A stretch of 64,000 bases of DNA from the NCBI GenBank assembly GCA_030035585.1, contig CM057469.1, positions 57,677,501-57,741,500 of the forward strand. Direction: 5' to 3'. Each line of letters opens with the position of its first letter. The stretch's first letter is position 1. Shown here piece by piece: positions 22,062 to 32,679 of the stretch. The notes under the pieces are model-generated. The model was not told the origin of the DNA. It saw only the letters and a list, made by a program, of their open reading frames with translations, and did not search any database. The translations under genes were made by a program, and so were the position numbers. This DNA comes from Dugong dugon (lineage: Eukaryota; Chordata; Mammalia; Sirenia; Dugongidae).

Positions 22062-22575
22062 TGTATTTGTTTTCTATTGCTGTGTAATAAATTATCCCCA
22101 AACCTAGTGGTTTAAACCAACAGTTATTATTTTACAGTTTTTGTCAGTCAAGAATTTAGGAGTGATTTCGCTAGGTGATTCTGGCTTGGGATCTCTTGTG
22201 AGGTTGCAGTCAAGGTGGTGGCTTGGGCTTCGGTTAAGACTTGACTGGGGCTGGAGACCCAATTCCAAGGTGGCTCATTGACATGGATGTTGGCAGCAGG
22301 CCTCAGTTCCTCATCATGTGAGACTCTCTGTAGGGTGGCTTGAATGTCCTTGTGACATTGCAACTTGGTTTCTCTAGGCTGAATGATCCAAGAGAGCAAG
22401 ATGAAAGCCTGGATGTCCTTTATAACCTAGTTTGAAAGTCACACTCTGCCATTCTCACATTCCTATTAGTTATACAAATTGGTTCTGTTCAGTGTGTATG
22501 GGGATTACACAAGGACATGAATACCTGGAGGCAGGTATGGTCAGGGGCCATCTTGGAGGCAGGCTGCCATAGTGA
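22062..22575 (+). repeat. Ancient placental repeat, family unresolved
   Basis: Runs from TTTTCTATTGCTGTGTAATA to CCATCTTGGAGGCAGGCTGC. Same family as 53695-54340. It has the length and TG..CA look of an LTR, but I cannot name it. Confidence 0.55.
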
Positions 22576-23314
22576 TGAAAACTGTTTTTCCAAGTAAATG
22601 TTCTCCTAGAGAGCTAAGATAGAAAATTCGGTTAAAACCATCACCACCACCAGCACCACCACCACCACCAAGCATAGTGCTTTATAGATTTGCCAAAGCA
22701 CTCCATCGTTAGTAGTTGAGACACAGTTTGTTTAGAAACAGAAGTATTCTCAGTAACATCATCTTTAGCCATGAAGAACGATAGTAACTTTGAGTTTTTG
22801 CTTCTGTTTTTAACATACCTGATGTCCTCTAAATCAGGTACCTTAGGTCTCACTGTCAGTCAGATTTAATGGATAACAGGACCAGGTAAAGTTGGGGTTC
22901 AGCAGTATAGTTAATGGATATATTTTGAGCAGATTGAACTTGGCAAGGTACCAGTTGCTTTTAGTCAAGAATTTCTTCCCATGAGGATTAAGCCCTTTAT
23001 TCAAGCAAAATATTACTTCATCTTGTCCTATTCCATATAACCTACAAAAGGCTAGCCTATAAAAAGTATTAATGTATAAGGATTCTCATATCCCTTTATA
23101 AAGTCTTACCTGTTTCCCTTCCTTCCATTTTTGGGCCTCAAAAAATGACATTCCTTATTTAAACACGATTAAATTCTAAAACAACATGTGCCAAATTCTA
23201 AACTTGGAATTAATATAGGTAGTGAGATTAACAAAATGCCTTTTAAATGTCCTATTGGGGGCACTAAAATGTAAAATACATAAGGGAAACTTGAAATAGG
23301 ATTAGTTATAGGTC
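22576..23314. other. Unassigned, with an (ACC)n tract
   Basis: Contains the trinucleotide tract 22638-22672 (ACC/ACCAGC repeats), which gives the poly-tryptophan tail of the 70-codon minus-strand frame. Nothing else recognised. Confidence 0.5.
22638..22672. repeat. (ACC)n trinucleotide repeat
   Basis: About eleven units with one GCA interruption. Confidence 0.85.
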
Positions 23315-23752
23315 AGGGTCCACCACCTGTCTGGCAGTTTGCCATACTATGATTGCTTGCATGGAGCTGTGATGCTGGAAGTGATGTTACTGGTATTTCA
23401 AATACCAGCAGGGTCACCCATGGTTAAGACAAACTAGGAAGAAAGGCTTGGCAATTTACTTCTGAAAATTGGCCAGTGAAAATCATATGGATCACAACGG
23501 AACATTGTCTGACTCGCTTGCTTTGGACATGTCATCAGGAGGAATCAGTCACTGGAGGAGGACATCACGCTTGGTAAAGTAGACCAGTGAGAGCGAGGAA
23601 GACCTCTGGTAAGACGGATTGGCACAATAGCCACAATGATAGACTTAAACATGTTGGCAATTGTGAGGATGATGCAGGACCAGGCAACATTTTGTTCCTT
23701 TGTACATAAGGTTACCATGAGTTGGAGTTGACTTGATGGCAGCTATCTATCA
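23315..23752 (+). mobile_element. Composite SINE-like / RTE element
   Basis: The 5' part (GTCTGGCAGTTTGCCATACT, CAAATACCAGCAGGGTCACC, CTAGGAAGAAAGGCTTGGCA) is related to the second SINE type at 15324. From about 23515 it becomes RTE 3' sequence (GCTTTGGACATGTCATCAGG onward), ending GACTTGATGGCAGCT. A fusion of both, or a distinct RTE-derived family. Confidence 0.7.
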
Positions 23753-24420
23753 CCTTGGTTCAGGGTTAAACCTCACTCATTCCATAGTTGCTCTTTAGCA
23801 GCTGTCTTCTGAAACTCCATTTGGCCACACGAAAGGGAGATACTACATTCAGTGAACATGAGGGTGACCACCAGGAACTGTGGACATGTATGGAGATCTT
23901 TTAAATAGAGTGGGTCCCATCCTTCTGGATACAAAGAAAGAAGTTAACATGACAGAGAGGGCAAGGAGAGAAGATGATTTCTGGAGATCATTGCTAGCCT
24001 TTATGATGCTGGGGATTAAAGACTATTACTTTGAAACTTAGAAAGGAATTCTGCTGATGGTCTTATTTTGGCTTTCTGTTCTGTCAAAGACCTTAAGTGC
24101 TAGCTATATTTTAGACCACTTTGATTTTACCACCTGAGGAATAAATCAAGAAAAAGGGGAAATTTTAAAACGGGCTCTCTAGAAGGTTAGCAGGCTTAAC
24201 TAAATCACTAACACTCCAGTGGCCTTGTTGTATTGATTCTGCAAAGTAGAGGTACAACTAAACTCACTCTAACTTCAAATTATTACACAGAAATTCATAC
24301 CTGTTTTTATTCCTTTATTGATAAAATAATGTAAATATGTCTTTTAAATTCTAATGAGAACCTAATTCCGTCTTTGAAGGATTCACTGTGAGTAAGATTT
24401 TGTACGCTTCTCAGAAAACA
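23753..24420. other. Unassigned sequence
   Basis: No repeat or frame of note. Confidence 0.5.
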
Positions 24421-24575
24421 TTACTTCAGTGATTCTTAGAGCATATCTATGAAGTAGAAAAGTGACAAACGGGAGTGCTGTCTTCTGTACTGGAAGGTGA
24501 TTTAATCAAGGTCACATACTATGTGAGGGCAAAATATAGAAGTGCAATCCATAAATAACTCTGATGCCCTACCTC
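24421..24575 (-). repeat. MIR SINE, degenerate
   Basis: GATTTAATCAAGGTCACATA and the following AGTGCAATCC..GATGCCCTAC match the antisense MIR core and its terminal part. Confidence 0.5.
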
Positions 24576-24639
24576 GTGCCCAATTCTCTCTAGAACACCA
24601 GATTGGCATTCATTTATTCGTTTAAAAAAATGCATATTA

Positions 24640-25088
24640 ATATCCACAGTGCCTGTCAGAATAGACTAGGTAACACTGCAGTAACAAACAACCCCCAAAT
24701 CTCATTACTTTAAAAAACAAAACAAAAAACAAAGTTTGCCCACCCACATGTCCTTCATGGGTCTGCCTGGGGTCAGTTCTTGCCATTTCATTCTAAGATG
24801 CAGTCTGACAGAGCAGACTCTGCCTGGGACACTGCCTGTCTTACGGCAAAGGGAAAAGAGAGAGTGGAGTTCATGTGGACTCATGGGGGAGTCCATAAGC
24901 TGGCTTTTAAAACTTCTACTTGGAAGTGTGTCACTTCAGCTGACATTTCAACGGTCAAAGAAAATCACATGGCTAATCCTCTTTCAGAGTTTGACACTGC
25001 AAATCACCTGGACAAGCCTACTGTCACTGGGACAGGGAAGGAGTATCCTCTAGGGAGGGACAGCAAACACTTGAAACACTAACACAGT
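24640..25088 (+). repeat. Ancient placental repeat, LTR-like, unresolved
   Basis: Order of phrases: GACTAGGTAACACTGCAGTA, AACAACCCCCAAATCTCATT, GTCCTTCATGGGTCTGCCTG, ACGGCAAAGGGAAAAGAGAG, TGTGTCACTTCAGCTGACAT, AATCACATGGCTAATCC. This is a common old placental repeat. Three overlapping frames up to 105 codons occur here and are by-products. Confidence 0.55.
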
Positions 25089-25146
25089 CTACCAAAATCA
25101 CTCAAAGGGGAGTTGCGATGAGACTCCAATGAGATATAAATGGGAT

Positions 25147-25190
25147 TGTTGTTGTTAACGGCCGTCGAGTCAGCCCCTGATTCACAGTGA
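25147..25190 (-). mobile_element. SINE/RTE tail fragment
   Basis: GTTGTTGTTAACGGCCGTCG followed by AGTCAGCCCCTGATTCACAG is a 3' tail alone, next to an RTE tail in the same orientation. Confidence 0.65.
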
Positions 25191-25191
25191 T

Positions 25192-25425
25192 GTTGCTGTT
25201 GTTGTTGTTAGGTGCCGTTAAGTTGGTTCCTACTCAGAGTGACCCTATGTACAACAGAACAAAACACTGCCTGGTCCTGTGCCGCCCTCACAGTCATTGT
25301 TATGCTTGAGCCCATTGCTGCAGCCACTGTGTCAATCTATCTCTTTAAGGGTGTTCCTCTTTTTCCTGTCTACTTTACCAAGCATGATGTCCTTCTCCAG
25401 GGACTGGTTCCTTCTGATAAAATGT
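25192..25425 (-). mobile_element. 5'-truncated RTE LINE, minus strand
   Basis: (GTT)n tract, then GGTGCCGTTAAGTTGGTTCC, TACAACAGAACAAAACACTG, and AAGCATGATGTCCTTCTCCA read on plus, the reverse of the RTE 3' region. The 77-codon plus-strand frame is an antisense by-product. Confidence 0.85.
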
Positions 25426-26086
25426 ACCTCCTGGTAAATTTGTAAGAACAAATTTTAAAGCCCTAAACTTATGTTGTTATTATTACTAATAGTAATAGAT
25501 AAAATACTGTATGTGCTAAATATTTGTTGAATCTATGGATAAGACAGTATCTTTAAGGAAACTGTTTACTAAAAAGGGAAATAAGATAGGTGCAAAAATA
25601 CTTCTAAGTGCTAAAGAGAATTATAAAAATTTATGATAATTCCCTAGAAGAAATACTTTCTTTCAGTTGGAGAACTTTGGGAATGATTCAGACGGCCTGG
25701 GCATTTTACCTATTGAGCAATGCTCAATAGCTAAAAGCTGACAGTAGGCTTGTCCAGGTGACTAGTGAGGATTGTACATCTCTGTCATTTTGAAGCCAGG
25801 ATTTTTCCCAGGGTTGGATAAGGCCAGGGAGGTGGAATGTTAGAGGCTTGCTGATTCTAGAGAGCTGGTGATGGCATCACTAAAATTGCTGAGATTCATG
25901 GTAGGTAGAGAGGCACACGATCTTAGAGATATGGTAGATGGGAAATGAGAGAACTTGAATTAAGTAAGCCAGTTAACCTTTCTACAGTGCCGCATCTAGA
26001 ACATGGGTCAGATGAAAGTGGTACATGTGAAGGCACTTAGCATAACGTTGGTCAAATTGCTGTGCTTAATGATGAAATAATGTATA
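25426..26086. other. Unassigned, with a possible MIR
   Basis: 25925-26085 resembles MIR (TAAGCCAGTTAACCTTTCTA, ATGGGTCAGATGAAAGTG, GGCACTTAGCATAACG). A short dyad ATTGAGCAATGCTCAAT lies near 25712. Confidence 0.4.
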
Positions 26087-26095
26087 AGTAAATAA

Positions 26096-26301
26096 TGCCA
26101 GTTGCCATTGAGTTGACTTCAACTCGTGGCTACTCCTTGTGTGTCAGAGTAGAACTGTGCTCCCTAGGGTTTTCGATGGCTGATGTTTTGGTAGTAGATT
26201 GCCAGGCTTTTCTTCCAAGGTGCCTCTGGATGAGCTTAAACCTCCAATCTTTCAGTTAGCAGCCTAGGGCATTAATTGTTTGCACCACCCAGAGACTCCA
26301 G
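26096..26301 (-). mobile_element. Afrotherian-type SINE, long variant, old
   Basis: Tail (plus: TGCCATTGAGTTGACTTCAAC), central segment (GATGTTTTGGTAGTAGATTG) and head (CACCCAGAGACTCC) all present but worn. Flanked by AGTAAATAA (26087-26095) and AGTAACTAA (26302-26310). Confidence 0.85.
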
Positions 26302-26310
26302 AGTAACTAA

Positions 26311-26803
26311 CAAGCTCTGAATAAATGTTAGGTGAATGTGAAACTGGAAGGAGGCTGATAGAATGGAATAATAAAGAAAGACTTGAGGAACAAACATTAT
26401 TATGAGTGAGAGCAGGTTCATAGAAGTGAGCAAGTGGAGGGGAGGGTAGAAGGTTTTGGTCACACTTTTCCCCTTATACATTAGGAGCTCTCTTAGCCTA
26501 GCTCCTCCTGTTTCACTGATGATTTCCATTCCTCCCATCAATCTTCCTGCACATAAATCCCATGCCTGCACATACTGCACACTCGTGGTTAAAAGACTAC
26601 TCTCTAGTAAGCTGTGATAATTTTGCTTTCCCCATTTGAACTGTCTGCTTACATTCCCCTAAACCTATGTATTCTAGTTGTACCTTTGTTATACATATAT
26701 TTAAATATTACATAAACTGATGAAATATAAATGCAAAAAGAAAGAGAATACTGTTTCCATGAAAAGTTGAATGATATGTAGAAATGCAATAAAATTCAAT
26801 AGT
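26311..26803. other. Unassigned sequence
   Basis: No repeat recognised; the 102-codon minus-strand frame at 26272-26580 overlaps the SINE head and has no motif. Confidence 0.5.
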
Positions 26804-26821
26804 TAAAAAATATTGCTGTTC

Positions 26822-27444
26822 ATTCTGGGGTCTTAAAAGCTTGTGAGTGGCCATCTAACATACTCCACTGGTCCAACCCTGTCTAGAGCAAGGGAGAGTG
26901 AAGAAGACCAAAGACATAAGGGAAAGATTAGTTCAAAGGACTAATGGACCGCAACTACCACAGCCTCCACCTCCACCAGACTGAATCCAGCACAACTAGA
27001 TGGTGCCCGGCTACCACCAGCGACTGCTCTGAAAGGGATCACAATAGAGGATGCTGGACTGAGTTGGAGAAAAATGTAGAACAAAATTCTAACTCACACA
27101 CACACGCACAAAAGAGCAGACTGCTAGTCTGACAGAGACTGGAGAAACCCTGAGGGTATGGTCCCAGGACACCCTTTTAACTCAGTAGTGAAGTCACTCC
27201 TGAGGTTCACTCTTCAGCCAAAGATTAGACAGGCCCATAAAACAAAATGAGACTAAATGGGCACACCACCAACGACCAGAAGGCAGGAGGGGACAGGAAA
27301 GCTGGTAATGGGGAACCCAAGGTCGAGAAGGGGAGAGTGCTGACACATCGTGGGGTTGGCAACCAATGTCACAAAATAATGTGTGTATTAATTGTTTAAC
27401 TAGAAACTAATTTACTCTGTAAACCTTCATCTAAAGCACAATAA
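26822..27444 (+). mobile_element. 5'-truncated L1, 3' UTR only
   Basis: About 620 bp of L1 3' UTR ending GCACAATAAAAAAAA. The target duplication AAAAAATATTGCTGTTC (26805-26821, 27445-27461) merges with the poly(A). It contains the ACTAGATGGTGCCCGGCTAC block that appears reversed at 16560, 40755 and 61890. The 62-codon frame at 26944 is UTR, not protein. Confidence 0.94.
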
Positions 27445-27557
27445 AAAAAATATTGCTGTTCAAATAGATGTGGATGAGAGAAGGAGAAGACTGAAAGCAG
27501 AGGATTTCAAGAGGATTGAAAAAAATATTGAAGGTGTCTGCGCTTTGGGTTAGTTTG

Positions 27558-27780
27558 CAGGGCACAGCATCATGGTGAGGATAAGGCCATGTACTCTGGA
27601 GCCAGATCTACCTGGATAGAAATCTGTCTTCACCCACTTGCCAGCTGGTTGACTCTCAGTGCCTCAGTTTCCTCATAGGGATAATACAGATGACTAATGT
27701 CATTAGGTTGTTACATGGTTAAACGAGTTAATGTCTGAAAATCATTTAGAACAGTGCTCTGTAAGTGCTTGCTACGTAGG
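27558..27780 (+). repeat. MIR SINE, fairly complete
   Basis: TACTCTGGAGCCAGATCTAC, CACTTGCCAGCTGGTTGACT, GTGCCTCAGTTTCCTCATAG, GTTAAACGAGTTAATG and GAACAGTGCTCTGTAAGTGC follow the sense MIR order. Confidence 0.88.
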
Positions 27781-27914
27781 TAATATGTTCTCACTCTGCT
27801 TAAAAGAAGCCAAACTGAAATGCATAATATTACTTAATTTTGGTATCTTTTTTTTAATGACTCATTTGCTGTGCACAATAGCATGAAACAAGAGGACTTC
27901 TGCTGTATTCTTTA

Positions 27915-27940
27915 TATGTGTGTGTGTGTGTGTGTGTGTA
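27915..27940. repeat. (TG)n microsatellite
   Basis: Uninterrupted TG run of about 12 units, the purest dinucleotide tract in the window and so the likeliest to vary in length. Confidence 0.9.
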
Positions 27941-28009
27941 TTTAGGTCCTTTTCACTCTACAGAACATAGATGAACTCTAATTTTATGCCAATAAACTAC
28001 TGTGGTGTC

Positions 28010-28145
28010 TAGGTAGAGTGAAACCTACACTGAAAGATTGGCTGCCCAGGGATTTGGGTTCTAGTCCTGGCTTTGTTCCTTATTAGTTGTTTGACTTTAG
28101 GACATTTCTAATCTTTCTGAGTCTCAGTTTTCTTTATCTGGCATT
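28010..28145 (+). repeat. MIR SINE fragment
   Basis: GGGTTCTAGTCCTGGCTTTG, TTTGACTTTAGGACATTTC and TGAGTCTCAGTTTTCTTTAT are the MIR core. Confidence 0.75.
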
Positions 28146-28246
28146 GGTCTATCCACCTAAGGATCCTTTAGCATCAAAATTCTTCTTGGATGAAATTATA
28201 CATTTCTTCCATTCTCATCTCCCCTCCCCCTCCTGCCTACTGTGTT

Positions 28247-28745
28247 TGGAAGAGGCTGCATAGGCCTGGCTCACTATTATTTACTCGCCATTGCTAACCG
28301 CCACATTGTTTTGTGATTTTCCCCTCCAGTTCTAGTCTCTACAAAAAGGTTTAAGATTAACCGATGTTCCTCCCTGGAGGGTGGAAAACAAGTGATAATG
28401 ATCTAAGAATGAAAAACCAAACAAAGCACCCATCTTGTGACAAGAAAAAGCAGGATGTCGCCAGATAATCCCCAAAGATGTCACCAGATAACCTCTACGA
28501 ACACCAGTAGAAGGTTAACTCATGTAAGACATCATTACCTCAAGGAGAAACTACCACAAAAGATCCATAATCCTGTCCCTGTAAAAGACTTCAGCCGATC
28601 TTCAGTGGGGGAGATGGGTTTTTTGGAGGAATCTATTGCCCTCCCTCTCCTATATATCGATACAAACATCTTGCTGCTCACTTCACCCCTGTCTCAGAAT
28701 TGGCTATTGCGGCAGGTGGCTCCAATCCGCATTACTGCAGTAACA
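28247..28745 (+). mobile_element. Solo LTR, class I ERV-like, plus strand
   Basis: 499 bp, TGGAAGAGGCTGCATAGG to CTGCAGTAACA, flanked by a perfect 4-bp duplication TGTT (28243-28246, 28746-28749). It is the plus-strand twin of 1954-2444. A TATATAT box is at 28650-28657, and the segment CATTGCTAACCGCCACATTG is shared. No adjacent internal sequence. A 121-codon frame (28437-28802) crosses the LTR end and is not a gene. Confidence 0.9.
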
Positions 28746-28749
28746 TGTT

Positions 28750-29146
28750 TGTTTTATTTTTATTTATTTTTTAATTCTCGCACTTCGTTAAAAATAATTT
28801 AGATCAGGTCTGAAGAGTTGTCCCATTGGAAAGCCAACATTCCAATTTATTTGATGTTGTTACACACACTATTATTATCATGGTTATTTAGGTTCCTGAA
28901 GTTTGTAGTAATCACTGCATGATAACGGCGAATGTTGAAAGAGATGGTGGAAATACTGTGAACTGGCAAAAATTTTACATCTAGAAAATGTTATTATCCT
29001 GTTTTCATTGTTTTTCTAATATTTGTTAGTCAATGATATTTAATATAAATTCATGGCTAGAATTTATTGCTTCTAAGCTATCTGTCAGACTCTATGCCCA
29101 AGAGAGTAAGACAAAAACCCTTTATCTACATCTATCTCTATTATCT
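28750..29146. other. AT-rich, nothing recognised
   Basis: No repeat or frame called. Confidence 0.5.
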
Positions 29147-29303
29147 AAAACGCTAATGGTGTAGTGATTAAGAGCTGCAGCAGCTAACCAAAAGGTTGGC
29201 AGTTTGAATCCACCAGCTGCTCCTTCGAAACTATGGGGCAGTTCTACTCTGTCCTATAGGGTCGCTATGAGTGGGAATCCACTCGATGGCAACGGGTTTG
29301 ATT
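29147..29303 (+). mobile_element. Afrotherian-type SINE
   Basis: Body TGGCAGTTTGAATCCACCAG, CTATGGGGCAGTTCTACTC and tail GGGTCGCTATGAGTGGGAAT, ending GGCAACGGGTTTG. The head is worn. Confidence 0.9.
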
Positions 29304-29812
29304 TAGCTAGATAGATAGTTATAAATAACTATAAATATAAAGACCAACAGAATGAACAAAGTATGAAAAAATCTTATAAAATTCATTTATTAGAACAATG
29401 AAAAAATGTTACTTGAATATGGCAGCTATTTTTGCGTTCTCATAAAAGTTTTTAATTGTATTGGTAGTGAAGCTTATTTTTTTTTCCTCAGAAAGAACAT
29501 AAAATTAAAAGTATTCTTTATTACTTGAATTTCATATATCCTTTATATCCAGAAGTTGGTCTTGTAGCAGCCTCATACTTACAGAAGAGCTTTTCCCACA
29601 TGGACTTTGTGAAATAACAAAGGGTCCTGCAGTCAAGTAAGTTTGGGAAGTACTAGGGTATTTTTCCCAGTTAATAAAAACAAAATGCCTTGTGAATATC
29701 CAAGACTGAGGATAGTATGCAGTGTTTTTGCAAATGCATTTATCCATGCAATCCTTTCTTAATGGAATACCTGTTAATGCCCGGAGGAACACTGAACAAG
29801 GCAATAAAAGGT
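29304..29812. other. Unassigned sequence
   Basis: No repeat recognised. The minus-strand 115-codon frame at 29532-29879 runs into the SINE head and has no motif. Confidence 0.5.
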
Positions 29813-30010
29813 AAGGTGCCCTGATAGCACAGTGGTTAAGTGCTAGGCTGCTGACCGAAGGCTGGCAGTTTGAACCCACCAGCCACTCTGGAGGAGAGAG
29901 ATGTGGCAGTCTGTTTCTGTAAAGATTACAGCCTAGGAAACCCTATGGGGCAGTTCTACTCTGTCACATGGGGTCACTATGAGTCAGAATTGACTTGATG
30001 GCAATGTGTA
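29813..30010 (+). mobile_element. Afrotherian-type SINE, long variant
   Basis: Head GTGCCCTGATAGCACAGTGG, central segment GAGAGATGTGGCAGTCTG, tail GGGTCACTATGAGTCAGAAT and ATGGCAATGTGTAGCC. Confidence 0.9.
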
Positions 30011-30464
30011 GCCAAAGGCAAACACAGTGCTCTTGATATTCTCACACAGAAATGATTTGACTTGTGGTTTTCAAGTAGTTTTTAATATTCTGATTATTTT
30101 CTTTACTATGTAGTAGTTTCTGAAACACCAGTGTAGAAGAGTAGTGTGAAATAATTATAAAAAGCCAAAATGTCAGCAGGAGTTAACAAGAGTCTCATGC
30201 TGAATGAGAAAGAAGGAATATAAAATAGTGGGCATAGAGGTTTATTCTTGCACAGAATATATAAACATATGTTCATGGTATGATTCTATTAAGGAAATGT
30301 TAAATTACATTGATAATCTATGTTTAAGAACATATTTTTGGAAAGTTTGCAGGAAAAATGACTTAAAAATCCTGTTTCAAATTTTTGTTTTAGTAGTAAA
30401 CTTTATTCATTTAAAAAATGAACTTATGTGAAACATCCCATTCCCTATCAGTGCCAGGTTAATG
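30011..30464. other. AT-rich, nothing recognised
   Basis: The 75-codon frame at 30204-30431 is AT-rich chance sequence. Confidence 0.5.
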
Positions 30465-30690
30465 GAAGGGAGATGCGGTGTGATGTAGTGAAAAGAGCAG
30501 TATGATCAGGAGACCAGGGCCTCTTATTAACTTTGATAAATTGGACACATTTTTTCAATTTCTCTGAACCTAACTTTTCTCAGGTGTAAAATAGAGGTGG
30601 CAATATCTGCTTCACAGGATTACTGTGAAAACGAGGTGAGACCAAATATCCGAAATTATCTAGCATTAACTTAGATAACAGAAGACCATT
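30465..30690 (+). repeat. MIR SINE
   Basis: GATGTAGTGAAAAGAGCAG, AGACCAGGGCCTCTTATTAA, TAACTTTTCTCAGGTGTAAA and GGATTACTGTGAAAACGAGG in MIR order. Confidence 0.8.
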
Positions 30691-30859
30691 AACAAGGAAA
30701 TTTAAAAAACAATTTACTATTACTGTCAAAGACTAAAAAGTTCCCAAATAATTCCATTTGCCAAAGCTTCTATCTGCTGATGCTCTAGCAGGTTTTGAGA
30801 TTTTAGAAAAAATGAACTTCTGTTTAACAGTGCCGAATACTGGGAGGATGAGGCCTGAG

Positions 30860-31080
30860 GAAGGTAAATGGATTTAGCAATTATTGGTGATTTTCAAGAG
30901 AGCAATTTCATGAGTGGTGAGGATGGAGCCCAGATTGCAGGGATGAGCTTATCATGAGGAATTCCTTAAAGAAGCTGGGTGGAAAGGAGAGGAGAGGGAG
31001 ATAGGGCAGAAGGCTGAAGGTATTAGGCAAGGGATTTTTCTATTTTTCAGGTTGGGAGAAGATTACATCCTTATGTTTCT
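30860..31080 (+). repeat. Ancient purine-rich placental repeat, unresolved
   Basis: GGATTTAGCAATTATTGGTG, GAGAGCAATTTCATGAGTGG and GGAAAGGAGAGGAGAGGG fit a later part of the same old repeat as 18830-19240. Confidence 0.5.
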
Positions 31081-31119
31081 TGAAGGTCAATCAGAATAAA
31101 GTTGAAGACATTGGGAAGA

Positions 31120-31315
31120 GTATAGGCTTAATCAGATCCGTTTCAATTTCAGGATCAATCGCTGTCTTAACAATATGACACTGGGCATGACGCTGAACCT
31201 CTCCAATTCCCTGTAAAGTAGGGTACTAATACCGCCCTTATCTTCATCATTACTATGTAGTTAAGATCATTTGAAATGAAGCCTGTGAAAACACCTTGAA
31301 AACTATAAAACAAGT
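31120..31315 (+). repeat. MIR SINE, degenerate
   Basis: TTCAGGATCAATCGCTGTC, CACTGGGCATGACGCTGAAC and CCAATTCCCTGTAAAGTAGG match the MIR core. Confidence 0.6.
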
Positions 31316-32035
31316 ATGTTACCACACAAAATAAGGATAGAACAATCTTTCAGAAGATGGTCTCTCCTTGTCCGAGACACTGGCCTTCATGGCTTGGTGC
31401 TGTGAAAATTTTCTTTGCCTGTTTTATGAAGAGCAAGTCTGACTCTTGAAGAAGTGTTTGTTGAACTGAATTCAATTGATACAGCACAAACATGGCAAAT
31501 GTACTTTTCGGTAACAAGGCTAATCACTCCTCCCATTTCTAAGCTGAGAGCCCTTCTCCCGCTTCTCTTTGGACATTCTACCTTGGTTCTCGGTGTTTTC
31601 ATTACTTACCAACTGCTGTGCAGGCTGTCAGCTCTCTGTTCTTCATCTCACAGTTTAACCACATCTCTCAGCAATCTTCTGACTGAAAAAACCGCCTGAG
31701 CTTTGTTTCCATCGAGGTAAAATTGTAACCACTTAAGGCACTTTTACAGAACAAAGAAAAAGACTGTTTAGCAACCTAGTATCAAATATGGTTTTTCAAA
31801 CAAAGTTGTGGTTTGAACACTGTGGTATCAACAGAGTCAAAAGTTATTTTATTTTATTTTTTTCTAGCAGAAACTTTGTGAAAAATCTCTGGAGTATGAG
31901 TTATAAAATATAACGTCTTAAATTCTGATTTAGTTTGTTCTTCAGCTTTTAAAATTGTTTTGGCAGAGTTTGTATTGTGGGGGTCCAAGCCCTCCAGCTG
32001 GAATGTATGCACCTTAACAAGAAAATCTCCACACA
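31316..32035. other. Unassigned sequence
   Basis: Nothing recognised. Opposed frames at 31387-31699 mirror each other and carry no motif. Confidence 0.5.
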
Positions 32036-32345
32036 GATTCTAACAATTTATTCTCTGGTTTAGAGATTCATTCTTCAGCCATCGTGCTAGGCCCTGGGGA
32101 TATAAAGGTAAACAAGCATAATACTGTTCTCAGTGAAGTTCGGCATATAAAAAAATAATTGCAGTTGAGAATGATGAAGGCTATCACAGAAGTGTGTGTA
32201 AAATCTAGTGGTGGCATAAAGGAGAGTCCAGGAAATCTTCTAGGAGAGAAGAGATGGCCGATGGTTGGTTGTGAAGATTAAATGGCAGCTCCTCACACAC
32301 TGCCTGCCAGATGGGAGGCTTTTAATAAGTTGGTAGCTACTGCTG
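32036..32345 (+). repeat. Ancient L2-like repeat
   Basis: TCGTGCTAGGCCCTGGGGAT, AAACAAGCATAATACTGTTC and AATGATGAAGGCTATCACAG follow the common old placental tail order. Confidence 0.5.
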
Positions 32346-32515
32346 CCAATGTAAGTGTGAGGCCTAAAAGAGCCGTATGATGCTGATCCTTTTGTTCTGT
32401 GTTGAGGCTTTAATATTTATTTATGTTTTTTTTACAGCTTGATTGAGGTAAAATGGCCATAAAATAAAACTGCACATAACCTGATACATTTTGACATATG
32501 CATGCATCTGTGAAA

Positions 32516-32679
32516 GGAGCCCTGGTGGCCCAGTGGTTAAGGGCTCAGCTGCTCGCTGAACTGTCGGTGGTTTGAACCAAGAGAGAAAAGACTTGACGAT
32601 CTGCTCCCCTAAATATTATAGCCTAGAAGCCCTGTGGGGCAGTTCTACTCTGCCACATGGGTTGCTATGAGTCAGTACT
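32516..32679 (+). mobile_element. Afrotherian-type SINE nested in old L1
   Basis: Head GGAGCCCTGGTGGCCCAGTG, TCTGCTCCCCTAAATATTAT, tail ending ATGAGTCAGTACT. Truncated at the 3' end after GGTTGCTATGAGTC. Confidence 0.88.

Noticed and set aside
22638..22672. Poly-tryptophan or histidine-rich peptide
   Set aside because: Simply the translation of an (ACC)n tract.
28437..28802. 121-codon plus-strand frame
   Set aside because: Starts within the solo LTR and runs out of its 3' end; no family match.
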